This document shows positions 25,895 through 33,676 of a stretch of DNA of 49,081 bases, one piece after another. Position 1 is the stretch's first letter, and each line of letters starts with the position of its first letter. A model generated the notes under the pieces. That model was not told where the DNA came from. It saw only the letters and a list, made by a program, of their open reading frames with translations, and made no database searches. The position numbers and the translations under genes are program-made. This DNA comes from an uncultured Bacteroidales bacterium. Lineage in GTDB: Bacteria > Bacteroidota > Bacteroidia > Bacteroidales > F082. The stretch covers positions 1 through 49,081 of the forward strand of contig CALBNP010000152.1 of NCBI GenBank assembly GCA_937896505.1, written 5' to 3'.

Positions 25895-25920
25895 TAGAGA
25901 CGTGCCATGGCGCGTCTCTA
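25895..25920. repeat. GTAGAGACGCG-family hairpin
   Basis: TAGAGACGTGCC pairs with GGCGCGTCTCTA (one G-U pair), AT loop. Third copy in the gap between the flippase and methyltransferase genes. Confidence 0.85.
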
Positions 25921-25959
25921 CAAAAGACACCGATTTATCGCGTCACTGAAAAAAATACC

Positions 25960-25967
25960 TATCTTTG
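25960..25967 (+). promoter_or_regulatory. -7 box for the methyltransferase-GT4 unit
   Basis: TATCTTTG, exact consensus, 22 bases before the start codon. Confidence 0.6.
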
Positions 25968-25989
25968 CAAATCCAAAACATAGCAAACG

Positions 25990-26796
25990 ATGAACAAAAT
26001 CAATAAATTCTTCAAGGCCGTCGGACGCATTTGCCGTCATCCCTATCTGCTCAACCTCGTGCTTCAAGACGAAGACACCATGAGAGAAGAAACGGTGCGC
26101 CGCCATGGCTTTGCCGATGGCCTGCCCGTCATCGAAATCGACAAACTCCTCCCCGACTTCGCCGAGACCGCCGAGCCTTACGCCTACCTCTCGGGAGCCA
26201 CGATGCCCATCGACATCGCGCTGCTTCGTGGCTTGGCCAAGAAATACGAGGTGAACGACTATTTCGAGATTGGCACCTGGCGCGGCGAAAGCGTCGCCAA
26301 CCTCGCCGCCGTGGCACAGCATTGCGTCACCTTCAACCTGCCGATGGACAAAATCGTCGAGCTGACCCACGACCAACGCTATGCCGACCTCCACAGCTTC
26401 TTCAGCAAGAACCTCGACAACGTCGAACAGCTTTATGGCGACTCGCAGACCTTCGATTTCAAGCCCCACTTCGGGAAATACGACATGGTCTTCGTTGACG
26501 GCGACCACCATACCGAAGCAGTGAAACACGACACCGAGACTGCTTTCAGGCTTCTGAAGAACGAGCGTTCCATCATCGTTTGGCACGACTACGCCCTCGA
26601 CCCCGAAACCATCCGCTGGAACGTGCTCTCCGCCATCCTCGACGGCACACCCGCCGACAAACGCGGGCACCTCTACCACGTCTCCAACACTCTCTGCGCC
26701 GTCTATCTGCCCGACGACTTCACGACACACACCCTCGTCCCCTACGAGACGCCAAAGAAATATTTCAAGGTCGAAATCAGCGCACACGAGTGCTAA
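25990..26796 (+). CDS. Class I SAM-dependent methyltransferase (Methyltransf_24 type)
   Basis: The 268-residue protein has motif I YFEIGTWRGESV (from ~91), the acidic motif DMVFVDGDHHTEAV, and SIIVWHDYALDP. These match the cephalosporin-hydroxylase/Methyltransf_24 group often found in glycan clusters. An N-terminal ~75-residue extension without assigned fold precedes the Rossmann core. The substrate may be a sugar or glycan intermediate, judged only from the neighbouring flippase and glycosyltransferase genes. The GT4 gene starts 12 bases after its stop, so the two are an operon. Confidence 0.82.
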   Translation: MNKINKFFKAVGRICRHPYLLNLVLQDEDTMREETVRRHGFADGLPVIEIDKLLPDFAETAEPYAYLSGATMPIDIALLRGLAKKYEVNDYFEIGTWRGESVANLAAVAQHCVTFNLPMDKIVELTHDQRYADLHSFFSKNLDNVEQLYGDSQTFDFKPHFGKYDMVFVDGDHHTEAVKHDTETAFRLLKNERSIIVWHDYALDPETIRWNVLSAILDGTPADKRGHLYHVSNTLCAVYLPDDFTTHTLVPYETPKKYFKVEISAHEC

Positions 26797-26808
26797 AAAA
26801 CTGCGACG

Positions 26809-27954
26809 ATGAACATCCTGCACCTTTTGAGTTGGTTCCCGAAGCCCGACGACCCCACCTTGGGCAATTTCTGCATCCGCATGATTGATGCCCTGCCCGA
26901 AGATTGCCATTCGGTCATCCTTTCGGTTTGCGACGGCAAAGACCTCTGCAAATCGTTCGAAATCAAAACTATAGAAGGTACGCACCACACCCATATCCAA
27001 ATCCAGATTAGGCCGCCAAAAAACGCAGCCTTGCGCAAGCTGAAGATGTTCAGGATGTACCAATACGGTCTGCGCTACATCAAAAAGAACTACTTCGAGC
27101 CCGACCTGATTCACCTCCACGTGAGCTATCCTTTAGGTCGCATGGCCTTGCTCTGGCACAAGCTTTACGGCTACCGTTATGTCCTCACCGAGCACTGGAC
27201 CATCTACCAGCCACAGAATAAAGACGTAATGCGAGGCGCGCTGAAACGCAACATCCTACGCGTCGCCAACCATGCCTCCGTCATCATGCCCGTCAGCCTC
27301 GACCTGCAACACTGCATGGAAGGCCACGGAGTGAGAAATCGTTTTAAAGTCATCTACAACTTGGTTGACACCAGCGTTTTCCGCTTAGGGACACCTACAA
27401 GCGACAACGTCAAGAAACGCATGTTGCACATCTCTACCCTACGCGACGAAGCCAAGAATTTCAGCGGCATCTTGCGCACCATCGAACGCCTGCGCCAACA
27501 GCGTGACGACTTCGAATTGCACGTCATCCACGACTACGAAGCCCTCGAGTTCAAGGCTTTCGTTAAGGAGCACCATCTTGACGACTGCGTTATCTTTCTC
27601 GGCAAGAAGACCTCAGCCGAGGTGGCCGAAGCCTATGCACAGAGCGATTTCTTCGTCCTGTTCTCCAACTTCGAGAACCTGCCTTGCGTGCTAGTCGAAG
27701 CCTTTGCCTCAGGCGTGCCTGTGCTTACTACCGACGTGGGCGGCATTGCCGAAATCGTGAATCCTGAACGCGGCATCCTCATCCACCAAAGCGATGAAGA
27801 AGCCCTGCTCCGAGGCATGAACCAACTGCTTGACACCTACCGCGATTACGACCGGCAAGCCATCCGGCAATATGCCCTGCAGACCTTCGACAGCAAGATT
27901 ATCGGAGAACAAATCTTCCAAGAATATTTGAAGGCAAGAATGCTTGAACGTTAA
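26809..27954 (+). CDS. GT4 family glycosyltransferase
   Basis: The 381-residue GT-B enzyme has a Bacteroidota GT4-type N-terminus (MNILHLLSWFPKPDDPTLGNF), LIHLHVSYPLGRMALLW in the acceptor domain, and YNLVDTSVFR at the domain junction. The donor-domain signature is FSNFENLPCVLVEAFASGVPVLTTDVGGIAEIV (from ~285, the E-x7-E motif). It should transfer a sugar from an NDP donor during surface polysaccharide synthesis at the cytoplasmic face. Sugar and linkage are not deducible. It is co-transcribed with the methyltransferase gene. Confidence 0.88.
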   Translation: MNILHLLSWFPKPDDPTLGNFCIRMIDALPEDCHSVILSVCDGKDLCKSFEIKTIEGTHHTHIQIQIRPPKNAALRKLKMFRMYQYGLRYIKKNYFEPDLIHLHVSYPLGRMALLWHKLYGYRYVLTEHWTIYQPQNKDVMRGALKRNILRVANHASVIMPVSLDLQHCMEGHGVRNRFKVIYNLVDTSVFRLGTPTSDNVKKRMLHISTLRDEAKNFSGILRTIERLRQQRDDFELHVIHDYEALEFKAFVKEHHLDDCVIFLGKKTSAEVAEAYAQSDFFVLFSNFENLPCVLVEAFASGVPVLTTDVGGIAEIVNPERGILIHQSDEEALLRGMNQLLDTYRDYDRQAIRQYALQTFDSKIIGEQIFQEYLKARMLER

Positions 27955-27989
27955 AATATTTATATCGCCTTGATTTCCGAAAAAAGTTG

Positions 27990-27997
27990 TAATTTTG
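27990..27997 (+). promoter_or_regulatory. -7 box for the PIN toxin-antitoxin pair
   Basis: TAATTTTG, exact consensus, 30 bases before the antitoxin start. Confidence 0.55.
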
Positions 27998-28027
27998 CTC
28001 ACTGCAAACCACCTATACACAATATTT

Positions 28028-28267
28028 ATGACGACGACATTAAAACAACGTGAACCTCAATCGGGATTGAATCCAATGCAATTGCATTTGTTGAGCATCT
28101 TGAATTTCAACACTACACCTTCATCAGAAGAACGCCTAAAAAGAGCTTTGCAGCAGTTCTATCTTGCTGAATTTGAACGCATGAAAGATGAGCTTTGGGA
28201 AAACGGCACTTTGACCGAAGAAAAACTCGAAGAGCACGCCCATAACTTTTGCCGTACACAAGCATGA
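28028..28267 (+). CDS. Putative antitoxin of a PIN-domain toxin
   Basis: The 79-residue protein is mostly charged and helical (RLKRALQQFYLAEFERMKDELWENGTLTEEKLEEHAHNF). It resembles small Bacteroidota proteins encoded directly before PIN toxins, in which a LKxALxxFYxxE.ER..DELW helix wraps the toxin. No DNA-binding domain is obvious apart from the N-terminal 30 residues. The start at 28028 is chosen because an ATG 33 bases upstream lies within the promoter. Its TGA overlaps the toxin ATG (ATGA). The role as antitoxin is inferred from size, charge and coupling. Confidence 0.7.
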   Translation: MTTTLKQREPQSGLNPMQLHLLSILNFNTTPSSEERLKRALQQFYLAEFERMKDELWENGTLTEEKLEEHAHNFCRTQA

Positions 28268-28689
28268 AGATAGTTTTAGACTCCTGCATTGTCCTCCAAG
28301 TGGCTTTCACGAGAAAACCACTGCGAATTGTTTGGGACAAATTCCTTTATGAAGCCTACACTTTATGCGTTACGGATGAAATCCTTTATGAATATGAAGA
28401 AAAGATAGCTCAATTGACAGGCAACCGTGATGTCGCCCAAACAGTGATTGATATCATCCTAAATGCCAATAATGTAGAAAGGATAAATGTGTTCTATCAT
28501 TATGGACTCATTAAAGCAGATAGCGATGATAATAAGTTTGTAGATTGCGCCATCACTGCAAATGCAAGATATGTAGTGACAGAAGACACACATTTCAACG
28601 AATTGAAACATATCGAATTTCCAAAGGTGAATGTGATTAATATGTTGGATTTCATTGAAATACTAAAAAACGAATCAAAAGAGAAATAG
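28264..28689 (+). CDS. PIN-domain ribonuclease toxin
   Basis: The 141-residue protein belongs to the PIN-domain toxin group. The acidic active-site residues are visible: Asp6 in VLDSCIV, Glu43 region (EILYEYEE), Asp89/Asp94 in DSDDNKFVDCAITANARYVVTED, and Asp108. The spacing fits Mg-dependent RNases of the VapC-like 'putative toxin-antitoxin, PIN family' type. Translation is coupled to the antitoxin by a 4-base overlap. The region is clearly more AT-rich than the glycan genes before it, as expected for a mobile toxin-antitoxin unit. A second pair of another family follows within 200 bases. Confidence 0.83.
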   Translation: MKIVLDSCIVLQVAFTRKPLRIVWDKFLYEAYTLCVTDEILYEYEEKIAQLTGNRDVAQTVIDIILNANNVERINVFYHYGLIKADSDDNKFVDCAITANARYVVTEDTHFNELKHIEFPKVNVINMLDFIEILKNESKEK

Positions 28690-28801
28690 CCTTGCATCTA
28701 ATCTGGATTGCCTCAGGTCAATGCAAACGAAGTGAAGCGATTAAGCTATGCAGATAACCTTGTCAAATTAAAGTTATACATGTTCTGATTTTCATTTCAA
28801 C

Positions 28802-28865
28802 TCAAAAAAGCAAATTCCTGCGCATTAATCTTTCATAATTCAATTTCTATTTCTACTTTTGCAGC
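28802..28865 (+). promoter_or_regulatory. 64-bp duplicated promoter, copy 1 (YafQ-type toxin-antitoxin pair)
   Basis: Contains a -33-like TTTC (28831-28834) and -7 TACTTTTG (28854-28861) with 19-base spacing. The whole 64-bp block recurs at 29410-29474 with about four substitutions and one indel. The -7 box is 20 bases before the antitoxin start. The remaining 28690-28800 is AT-rich and without a recognisable feature. Confidence 0.75.
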
Positions 28866-28881
28866 AAATTACAATAATATC

Positions 28882-29097
28882 ATGGCAACATATACGATTA
28901 ATATTGACGAACGTACTGCCGCAGGCAAATCGCTGCTCAATTATTTGCGCGCCCTTGGAATACTTCTAGAAAAGACGAGAGGAAACGAAGCGAAAGGCAA
29001 AAACGCCACTTTGCAGGCCATTAAGGACACCGAAGAAGGCAGAGTTACGAAATACGCTTCTTTTGACGACTTCAAACGCGCCATGAATGAAATTTGA
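28882..29097 (+). CDS. Antitoxin of a YafQ-type toxin
   Basis: The 71-residue protein has an N-terminal extended segment (ATYTINIDERTAAGKSLLNYLRAL) and a charged C-terminal tail (TLQAIKDTEEGRVTKYASFDDFKRAMNEI) of the kind that covers RelE-superfamily toxins in Bacteroidota. The N-terminal strand-helix may be a dimerisation or DNA-binding part of the RelB/DinJ kind, but similarity is weak. Its 3' end overlaps the toxin gene by 11 bases. Autoregulation at the promoter just upstream is likely from the family. Confidence 0.8.
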   Translation: MATYTINIDERTAAGKSLLNYLRALGILLEKTRGNEAKGKNATLQAIKDTEEGRVTKYASFDDFKRAMNEI

Positions 29098-29368
29098 GAT
29101 TGCCACAACCAACCGTTTTGAGAAAGATGTCAAGATTGCTAAGAAACGCGGACTTGACCTTGAAAAACTATTTGCCGCTGTTGAAATAATTGCAGACGAC
29201 AAACTGCAACTTCCCGCAAAATACCAAGACCACAATTTGATTGGTGATTTTGTTGGCTGTCGTGAATGCCATATCGAACCCGACTGGCTGCTGGTTTATA
29301 AAAAAGAAGAAACCATCAAGTTGGTGACTCTTACCCGAACAGGTACGCATTCTGATTTGTTCGGATAA
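29087..29368 (+). CDS. YafQ family mRNA interferase toxin
   Basis: The 93-residue RelE-superfamily protein keeps the residues known to matter in E. coli YafQ: His49 (DHNL), His62, Asp66 and Trp67 in CHIEPDWLLVYK, and His88 in RTGTHSDLFG. The family cleaves mRNA on the ribosome. The toxin ATG lies inside the antitoxin gene, 11 bases before its end. The module sits between two copies of a 64-bp promoter sequence, suggesting insertion or duplication in front of the T9SS cargo gene. Confidence 0.92.
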   Translation: MKFEIATTNRFEKDVKIAKKRGLDLEKLFAAVEIIADDKLQLPAKYQDHNLIGDFVGCRECHIEPDWLLVYKKEETIKLVTLTRTGTHSDLFG

Positions 29369-29409
29369 TCGTATCTATACCAAAACTCACAGAACCTTTA
29401 AACCATATA

Positions 29410-29474
29410 TCAAAAAAAGCAAATTCTTGCGCATTAATCTTTCATAATTCAAATTCTATTTCTATATTTGCAGC
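29410..29474 (+). promoter_or_regulatory. 64-bp duplicated promoter, copy 2 (T9SS cargo gene)
   Basis: Near-identical to 28802-28865. It has TTTC at 29440-29443 and -7 TATATTTG at 29463-29470, 19 bases apart. The T9SS cargo start codon is 69 bases downstream. Confidence 0.75.
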
Positions 29475-29539
29475 CTCATAGCATAAACTTGTGAAATTTC
29501 AAACACAATTCAATTATTAACTAACTAAATTTTAATCAC

Positions 29540-31972
29540 ATGAAGAAAGTATCTTTACTCATTGCGATGATTGCCTTCGTTTGCGGCAATGCATTCGCTC
29601 AGTTCAGCTATGATTTTACTGGCTGCACTGCTGGTGCGAAAGTCGCACAAACTCTCGGCATGCCTTGGACAACTTGGAGCAATACTCCTGGCAGTTCAGA
29701 AGATGGCGTGTTTGGTGAAATCGGCGGTTCAATGGCTGCTTATTTTACCTATGGCGTTGACCAAGTTGCTGTACTTGGTGAAAGGGAAACTGGTGTTTAT
29801 GATGTTGAATTTGATGTGTATGTCGAAGAAGGCTACATCGGATATTTCAACCTTATGCACCACTACCCATGTAACAACGACCAAGCTATTCAGGTGTATC
29901 TTCAAGCTACCAACGAAGGTTCAACCACAACAGTAAATCCTGGTCACGGCACTGTCCACGCTGGTTCAATTGGCACATGCGACATTCCTTGCTATTCCAA
30001 CGATTGGATGCACTTCAAAGTACATGTAGATTGCGACAATGACCAAGCTCAATTCTATTTTAACGACCAATTAATGTGCGAATGGCAATGGAGTTTTGAC
30101 AGCTTTGGCGAGTCAGTAATTGACAGAGTTCTTGGCGGTATTGATTTCTTCCCTCCAGGGAATGCTTCCAACTCAAGATTCTATGTTGACAATGTCGTGT
30201 TCACCGCATTGAATGGCAGCGAAACTCTCGTTGAAGATTCATTCGAAGAATACACTGTTGGCAACAAAATTGCCGTTGAATCGGCAGCTGCTGGTCACGA
30301 TTGGTGGACAACTTGGTCATTCAACCCAGGAAGCAGTGAAGACGGTGTCGTATCAGACGCACACGCTTCTATCGGTGATAAATGCGGCTATATCAGTGGC
30401 AGCAATGACCAAGTCGTTCTCTTAGGCAACTACGAAACTGGCGTGTATGATTTTGAATTTGACATGTTCACCGAAACTGGTATGGATGGCTACTTCAACA
30501 TGCTCCATGCCGCTACAGGAGATTCAAACACTTCGAAGTGGGCAATGCAAGTTTATATCAATGCAGAAGCTGACGAAAAAAATAATACACAATGGCATAG
30601 CACTGGTCATGGTACCGTGTTTGCTGGTGGCGGAGCTGTCGCTGACGTTCCATGTGTCGAAAACGAATGGATGCATTTCAGAGTGCACGTTGATTGCGAT
30701 AATGACCTTGCCACTCTCTTCTACAACGAAACAGAGATTTACACATGGCAATGGAGCCTTGACAGCTTCGGCGAATTGGAAACAAGGAACATCGATGCAG
30801 CTAACTTCTTTGCCGCTGTAAGCACTTCTACTTCAAAATTCTACCTTGACAATGTTAAGTTCACTCGCATTGGTGGCGAGTCAGCTCCAGAACTTTCAAT
30901 CACTCCTGAAGCCATCATCGAAACCCTCGGTGAAGACGACATGACCACCACTACCGTTACCATCGAAAACAGCGGTAACTCCATCGGTGACTGGGCTGGT
31001 TGGTTAGACTTCGGCCAAGGCGCTGAAGGCACCCAAACTGCCGAACTCAGCTACCACGATGGTCAAGTTGCAAGCGGTATTGGTTCCGACGATGCTTATT
31101 CACGCGAAATGGGTGTCTGCTTCCCTGCTAACGATTACGCTGGCTCTTCAATGGGTATGAAGATCACTTCTGCTGAATACTACATCTACGACACCTACAA
31201 GTCAACCGACGACAACTACATCTTCCGCATCTACGGTCAAGGCCTCCACGGCCAACCAGGCGAACTGCTCGCTGAAAAGACCGTCAACACCTCAGCTATG
31301 GGTCAGTGGATTACCGCTACCTTCGACGAACCTGTCTATATGACCGGTCAAACCATGTGGGTCACAGTCGAACTGCAACAAGGTGCTGGCGAATATCCTC
31401 TATCAATGGACGGTGGCATTTATGGCGAAGAACAAAACGGTAACTGGCTTGCTACTAACGGCAACAGTTTCAATCACTGCTACTCAGCTGGTAGCTTCGA
31501 AGGTGCTTGGTTGATTTCAGTCAACTGCCAGGGCACTCTCGTTCCTGCTACATGGGTTAGCATGGACAAGAACGAAGGCTCCATCTTTGGTGGTAATTCA
31601 GAAGACATCACCCTGACCCTCAACAGCATCGGTCTGAGCGAACCTGAATACAACGCTAACCTCGTTATCGAAACCAACGATGCTGAACTTCCACACGTTG
31701 AAATCCCTGTCATCATGATTGTTGACCTCGATGCAGTTGCTGAAAACACCAACAGCAACAACATCTATCCTAACCCAAGCAACGGCAGCGTCACTGTCGA
31801 AGCTCAAGGCACCCTCGCTATCTACAATGTGGCTGGTCAGCTCGTCCGCATCGTCAACCTCGACAGCGAAATCAACACCATCGACATGAACGTCGAAAAC
31901 GGTGTCTATTTCTTCAGCATCTACGACAACAACGGCAACAACACTGTCAGCCGCGTCGTCGTCGCCAAGTAA
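29540..31972 (+). CDS. T9SS-secreted protein with duplicated lectin-like domains
   Basis: The 810-residue protein has a signal peptide (residues 1-20, before QFSYDF). Two tandem ~212-residue beta-sandwich units follow (about 21-232 and 235-450). Both contain WTTWS..PGSSEDGV, the ETGVYD.EFD strand, HGTV.AG, NEWMHF.VHVDCDND and WQWS.DSFGE, and look like LamG/concanavalin-type carbohydrate-binding folds. A choice-of-anchor-like beta region follows (~455-735), and then a T9SS type A domain (NIYPNPSNGS from ~740, ending SRVVVAK). It is probably a cell-surface adhesin or glycan-binding protein. The first half uses more AT-rich codons than the part after ~30880. A strong terminator follows. No enzyme motif is seen. 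Confidence 0.85.
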   Translation: MKKVSLLIAMIAFVCGNAFAQFSYDFTGCTAGAKVAQTLGMPWTTWSNTPGSSEDGVFGEIGGSMAAYFTYGVDQVAVLGERETGVYDVEFDVYVEEGYIGYFNLMHHYPCNNDQAIQVYLQATNEGSTTTVNPGHGTVHAGSIGTCDIPCYSNDWMHFKVHVDCDNDQAQFYFNDQLMCEWQWSFDSFGESVIDRVLGGIDFFPPGNASNSRFYVDNVVFTALNGSETLVEDSFEEYTVGNKIAVESAAAGHDWWTTWSFNPGSSEDGVVSDAHASIGDKCGYISGSNDQVVLLGNYETGVYDFEFDMFTETGMDGYFNMLHAATGDSNTSKWAMQVYINAEADEKNNTQWHSTGHGTVFAGGGAVADVPCVENEWMHFRVHVDCDNDLATLFYNETEIYTWQWSLDSFGELETRNIDAANFFAAVSTSTSKFYLDNVKFTRIGGESAPELSITPEAIIETLGEDDMTTTTVTIENSGNSIGDWAGWLDFGQGAEGTQTAELSYHDGQVASGIGSDDAYSREMGVCFPANDYAGSSMGMKITSAEYYIYDTYKSTDDNYIFRIYGQGLHGQPGELLAEKTVNTSAMGQWITATFDEPVYMTGQTMWVTVELQQGAGEYPLSMDGGIYGEEQNGNWLATNGNSFNHCYSAGSFEGAWLISVNCQGTLVPATWVSMDKNEGSIFGGNSEDITLTLNSIGLSEPEYNANLVIETNDAELPHVEIPVIMIVDLDAVAENTNSNNIYPNPSNGSVTVEAQGTLAIYNVAGQLVRIVNLDSEINTIDMNVENGVYFFSIYDNNGNNTVSRVVVAK

Positions 31973-31994
31973 TTCCTCACCGGAATACATATCG

Positions 31995-32027
31995 AAAAAG
32001 TCGCTCCTTTCGGGGCGACTTTTTTTT
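31995..32027 (+). terminator. Rho-independent terminator of the T9SS cargo gene
   Basis: AAAAAGTCGCTCC pairs with GGGGCGACTTTTT around a TTTC loop and runs into a T-tract. Confidence 0.9.
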
Positions 32028-32040
32028 GTTTGGAATAATC

Positions 32041-32094
32041 TCGAGGCGCGATGAATCGTATTTACATAGAGACGCGACGAATCGGCATCTCTAC
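32041..32094. repeat. GTAGAGACGCG-family hairpin with a decayed half copy
   Basis: TAGAGACGCGA (32067-32077) pairs imperfectly with TCGGCATCTCTA (to 32094). A degenerate relative, GAGGCGCGATGAATCG, precedes it. Confidence 0.65.
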
Positions 32095-32097
32095 TCA

Positions 32098-32835
32098 CTA
32101 AACGCCCATCCAAGCCATAATGATAGCGGCGGCAACGGAAGCATTCAACGATTCGGTCAAGCTGCCTTCAGCGCGAGGAATGGTGATGGGATGCGTGATG
32201 AACGGCAAGATATTCGGCCTGATGCCATGCGACTCGCTGCCAATGACGACGATGCCTTCCATTTTGCCATGCTTCTTGAAAAGGTTTTCGCCATTCAGCA
32301 AAGCGCCGTAAATGGCCTTGCCTTCGCTCTTATTCTTGCCAAGAAAGGCCCCCAAATCCGTTTCTACGATGTTCATCCTGAAAATGGAGCCCATGGTAGC
32401 CTGAATCACTTTCGGATTCCAAATCTCCACACAGTCGGTGCTGCACACGATGTTGCGGATGCCGAACCAGTCGGCAGTGCGGATGATGGTACCCATGTTT
32501 CCCGGATTGGCGATACCGTCTAAGGCCAACACCATAGTCGCTTTGTCGTCAATCACAGTCGATTTAGGTTGGCGTGCCACGGCCAAAATGCCCGGAGCCG
32601 TATCTTGGCCACTCATTTGTTCCATCTGCACCTTGGTAACCGTTTCGAGGCCATCGAAATGGGTCTCGTTGCTTTCAAGATAACGTTCGGTCGCATAAAG
32701 GCCAACGACATCGAAGCCCGAATCCATGAGTTCGGCGACCATCTTACGGCCTTCCACCACAAAGAGCTGTTGTTCCTTACGGTATTTCTGCTGCTTGAGC
32801 GACTGAATGAGTTTGATAGTGTTTTTCGTAATCAT
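32098..32835 (-). CDS. TrmH/SpoU family RNA methyltransferase (second paralogue)
   Basis: The 245-residue SPOUT methyltransferase has the N-terminal substrate-binding part (LIQSLKQQKYRKEQQLFVVEGRKMVAEL). SpoU motif 1 is GIANPGNMGTIIRTADWFGI, motif 2 is IVVIGSESHGI, and motif 3 is ITIPRAEGSLTESLNASVAAAI. It should methylate a ribose in rRNA or tRNA; the site is unknown. It is a paralogue of the enzyme at 2232-3008 but is divergent. The start at 32835 is the only sensible Met and lies only four bases after the -7 box, so the mRNA may be leaderless. Position after the S6-S18-L9 operon fits a translation-related role. Confidence 0.88.
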   Translation of the reverse strand: MITKNTIKLIQSLKQQKYRKEQQLFVVEGRKMVAELMDSGFDVVGLYATERYLESNETHFDGLETVTKVQMEQMSGQDTAPGILAVARQPKSTVIDDKATMVLALDGIANPGNMGTIIRTADWFGIRNIVCSTDCVEIWNPKVIQATMGSIFRMNIVETDLGAFLGKNKSEGKAIYGALLNGENLFKKHGKMEGIVVIGSESHGIRPNILPFITHPITIPRAEGSLTESLNASVAAAIIMAWMGV

Positions 32836-32839
32836 GCTG

Positions 32840-32847
32840 CAAAGGTA
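32840..32847 (-). promoter_or_regulatory. -7 box abutting the SpoU start codon
   Basis: TACCTTTG on the minus strand, exact consensus, ending four bases before the ATG. Transcription would begin at or next to the start codon. Confidence 0.55.
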
Positions 32848-32851
32848 GGGA

Positions 32852-32885
32852 AAAAACAAAGGCCGTTTCTTGCGAAACAGCCTTT
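32852..32885 (-). terminator. Rho-independent terminator of rpsF-rpsR-rplI
   Basis: A 12-bp stem (plus-strand 32858-32869 with 32874-32885, one mismatch/G-U) and a TTGC loop. On the minus strand it is followed by a T-run. Confidence 0.88.
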
Positions 32886-32906
32886 GGATTGCTATTGTTG
32901 CAGAAC

Positions 32907-33356
32907 TTATTCAGCGACAACGGTGAAAGGAATTTCAACCAGGACTTCCTTGTGGAGTCTGACTTTGGCTTGGTATTCACCAAGTTCCTTGATGTTTTCT
33001 TCGCTGAGGGCGATTTGCTTGCGGTCGATTTCGAGGTTGCTGGCTTCCTTGATGGCGTTAGCAATCTGGATGTTGTTGACCGAACCGAAAATCTTGCCAC
33101 TTTCAGAAGCCTTGGCACCGATGGTGAGCTTCAGGCCTTCGAGAGCCTTAGCCATTTCGATAGCTTCGTTCTTGATCTTTTCGGCTTTGTGAGCTTGTTG
33201 GCGAATTTCTTCAGCCAAGATCTTGCGGTTGCGTTCGGTAGCAACGATGGCGAGACCCTGAGGGACGAGGAAATTACGGGCATAGCCAGGCTTCACGTTG
33301 ACGATATCGTTCTTATATCCTAAGTTATTGATGTCTTGTTTCAGAATGATTTCCAT
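32907..33356 (-). CDS. rplI: 50S ribosomal protein L9
   Basis: The 149-residue protein matches bL9. The N-terminal RNA-binding domain is MEIILKQDINNLGYKNDIVNVKPGYARNFLVPQGLA, a long connecting helix (residues ~40-75) follows, and the C-terminal domain contains KASESGKIFGSVNNIQIANAI. It binds 23S rRNA near the L1 stalk. It is the third gene of the conserved rpsF-rpsR-rplI operon. A perfect AGGAGG lies seven bases before the ATG (minus strand, 33364-33369), unusual in this phylum. Confidence 0.97.
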   Translation of the reverse strand: MEIILKQDINNLGYKNDIVNVKPGYARNFLVPQGLAIVATERNRKILAEEIRQQAHKAEKIKNEAIEMAKALEGLKLTIGAKASESGKIFGSVNNIQIANAIKEASNLEIDRKQIALSEENIKELGEYQAKVRLHKEVLVEIPFTVVAE

Positions 33357-33374
33357 TTCTAATCCTCCTATTAA

Positions 33375-33650
33375 TTATTTCAAACAGTCAGCTAAGTAAG
33401 GCATCAGGGCGAGGTGGCGGGCACGCTTGATAGCTTGGGCGACCTTGCGCTGGTATTTTGTTGAGGTACCGGTGATGCGGCGAGGCAGGATCTTGCCTTG
33501 TTCGTTCACGAACTTCATGAGGAAGTCAGCATCTTTGTAGTCGATGTACTTGATGCGGTTCTTCTTGAAGCGGCAGTATTTCTTTCTGGTGGTATCGACT
33601 GCGATAGGAGTCAAATATTTGATGTCATTGTTGTTGTTAACTTGTGCCAT
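33375..33650 (-). CDS. rpsR: 30S ribosomal protein S18
   Basis: The 91-residue protein is bS18, with YCRFKKNRIKYIDYKDADFL, GKILPRRITGTSTKYQRKVAQAIKRARHLALMPY and an Asn-rich N-terminal extension usual for Bacteroidota. It binds the 16S rRNA platform as a heterodimer with S6, which is encoded 26 bases upstream. It lies between rpsF and rplI in the standard order. Confidence 0.97.
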   Translation of the reverse strand: MAQVNNNNDIKYLTPIAVDTTRKKYCRFKKNRIKYIDYKDADFLMKFVNEQGKILPRRITGTSTKYQRKVAQAIKRARHLALMPYLADCLK

Positions 33651-33676
33651 TTCTTTAGATTTTTACTTGTTCAACA

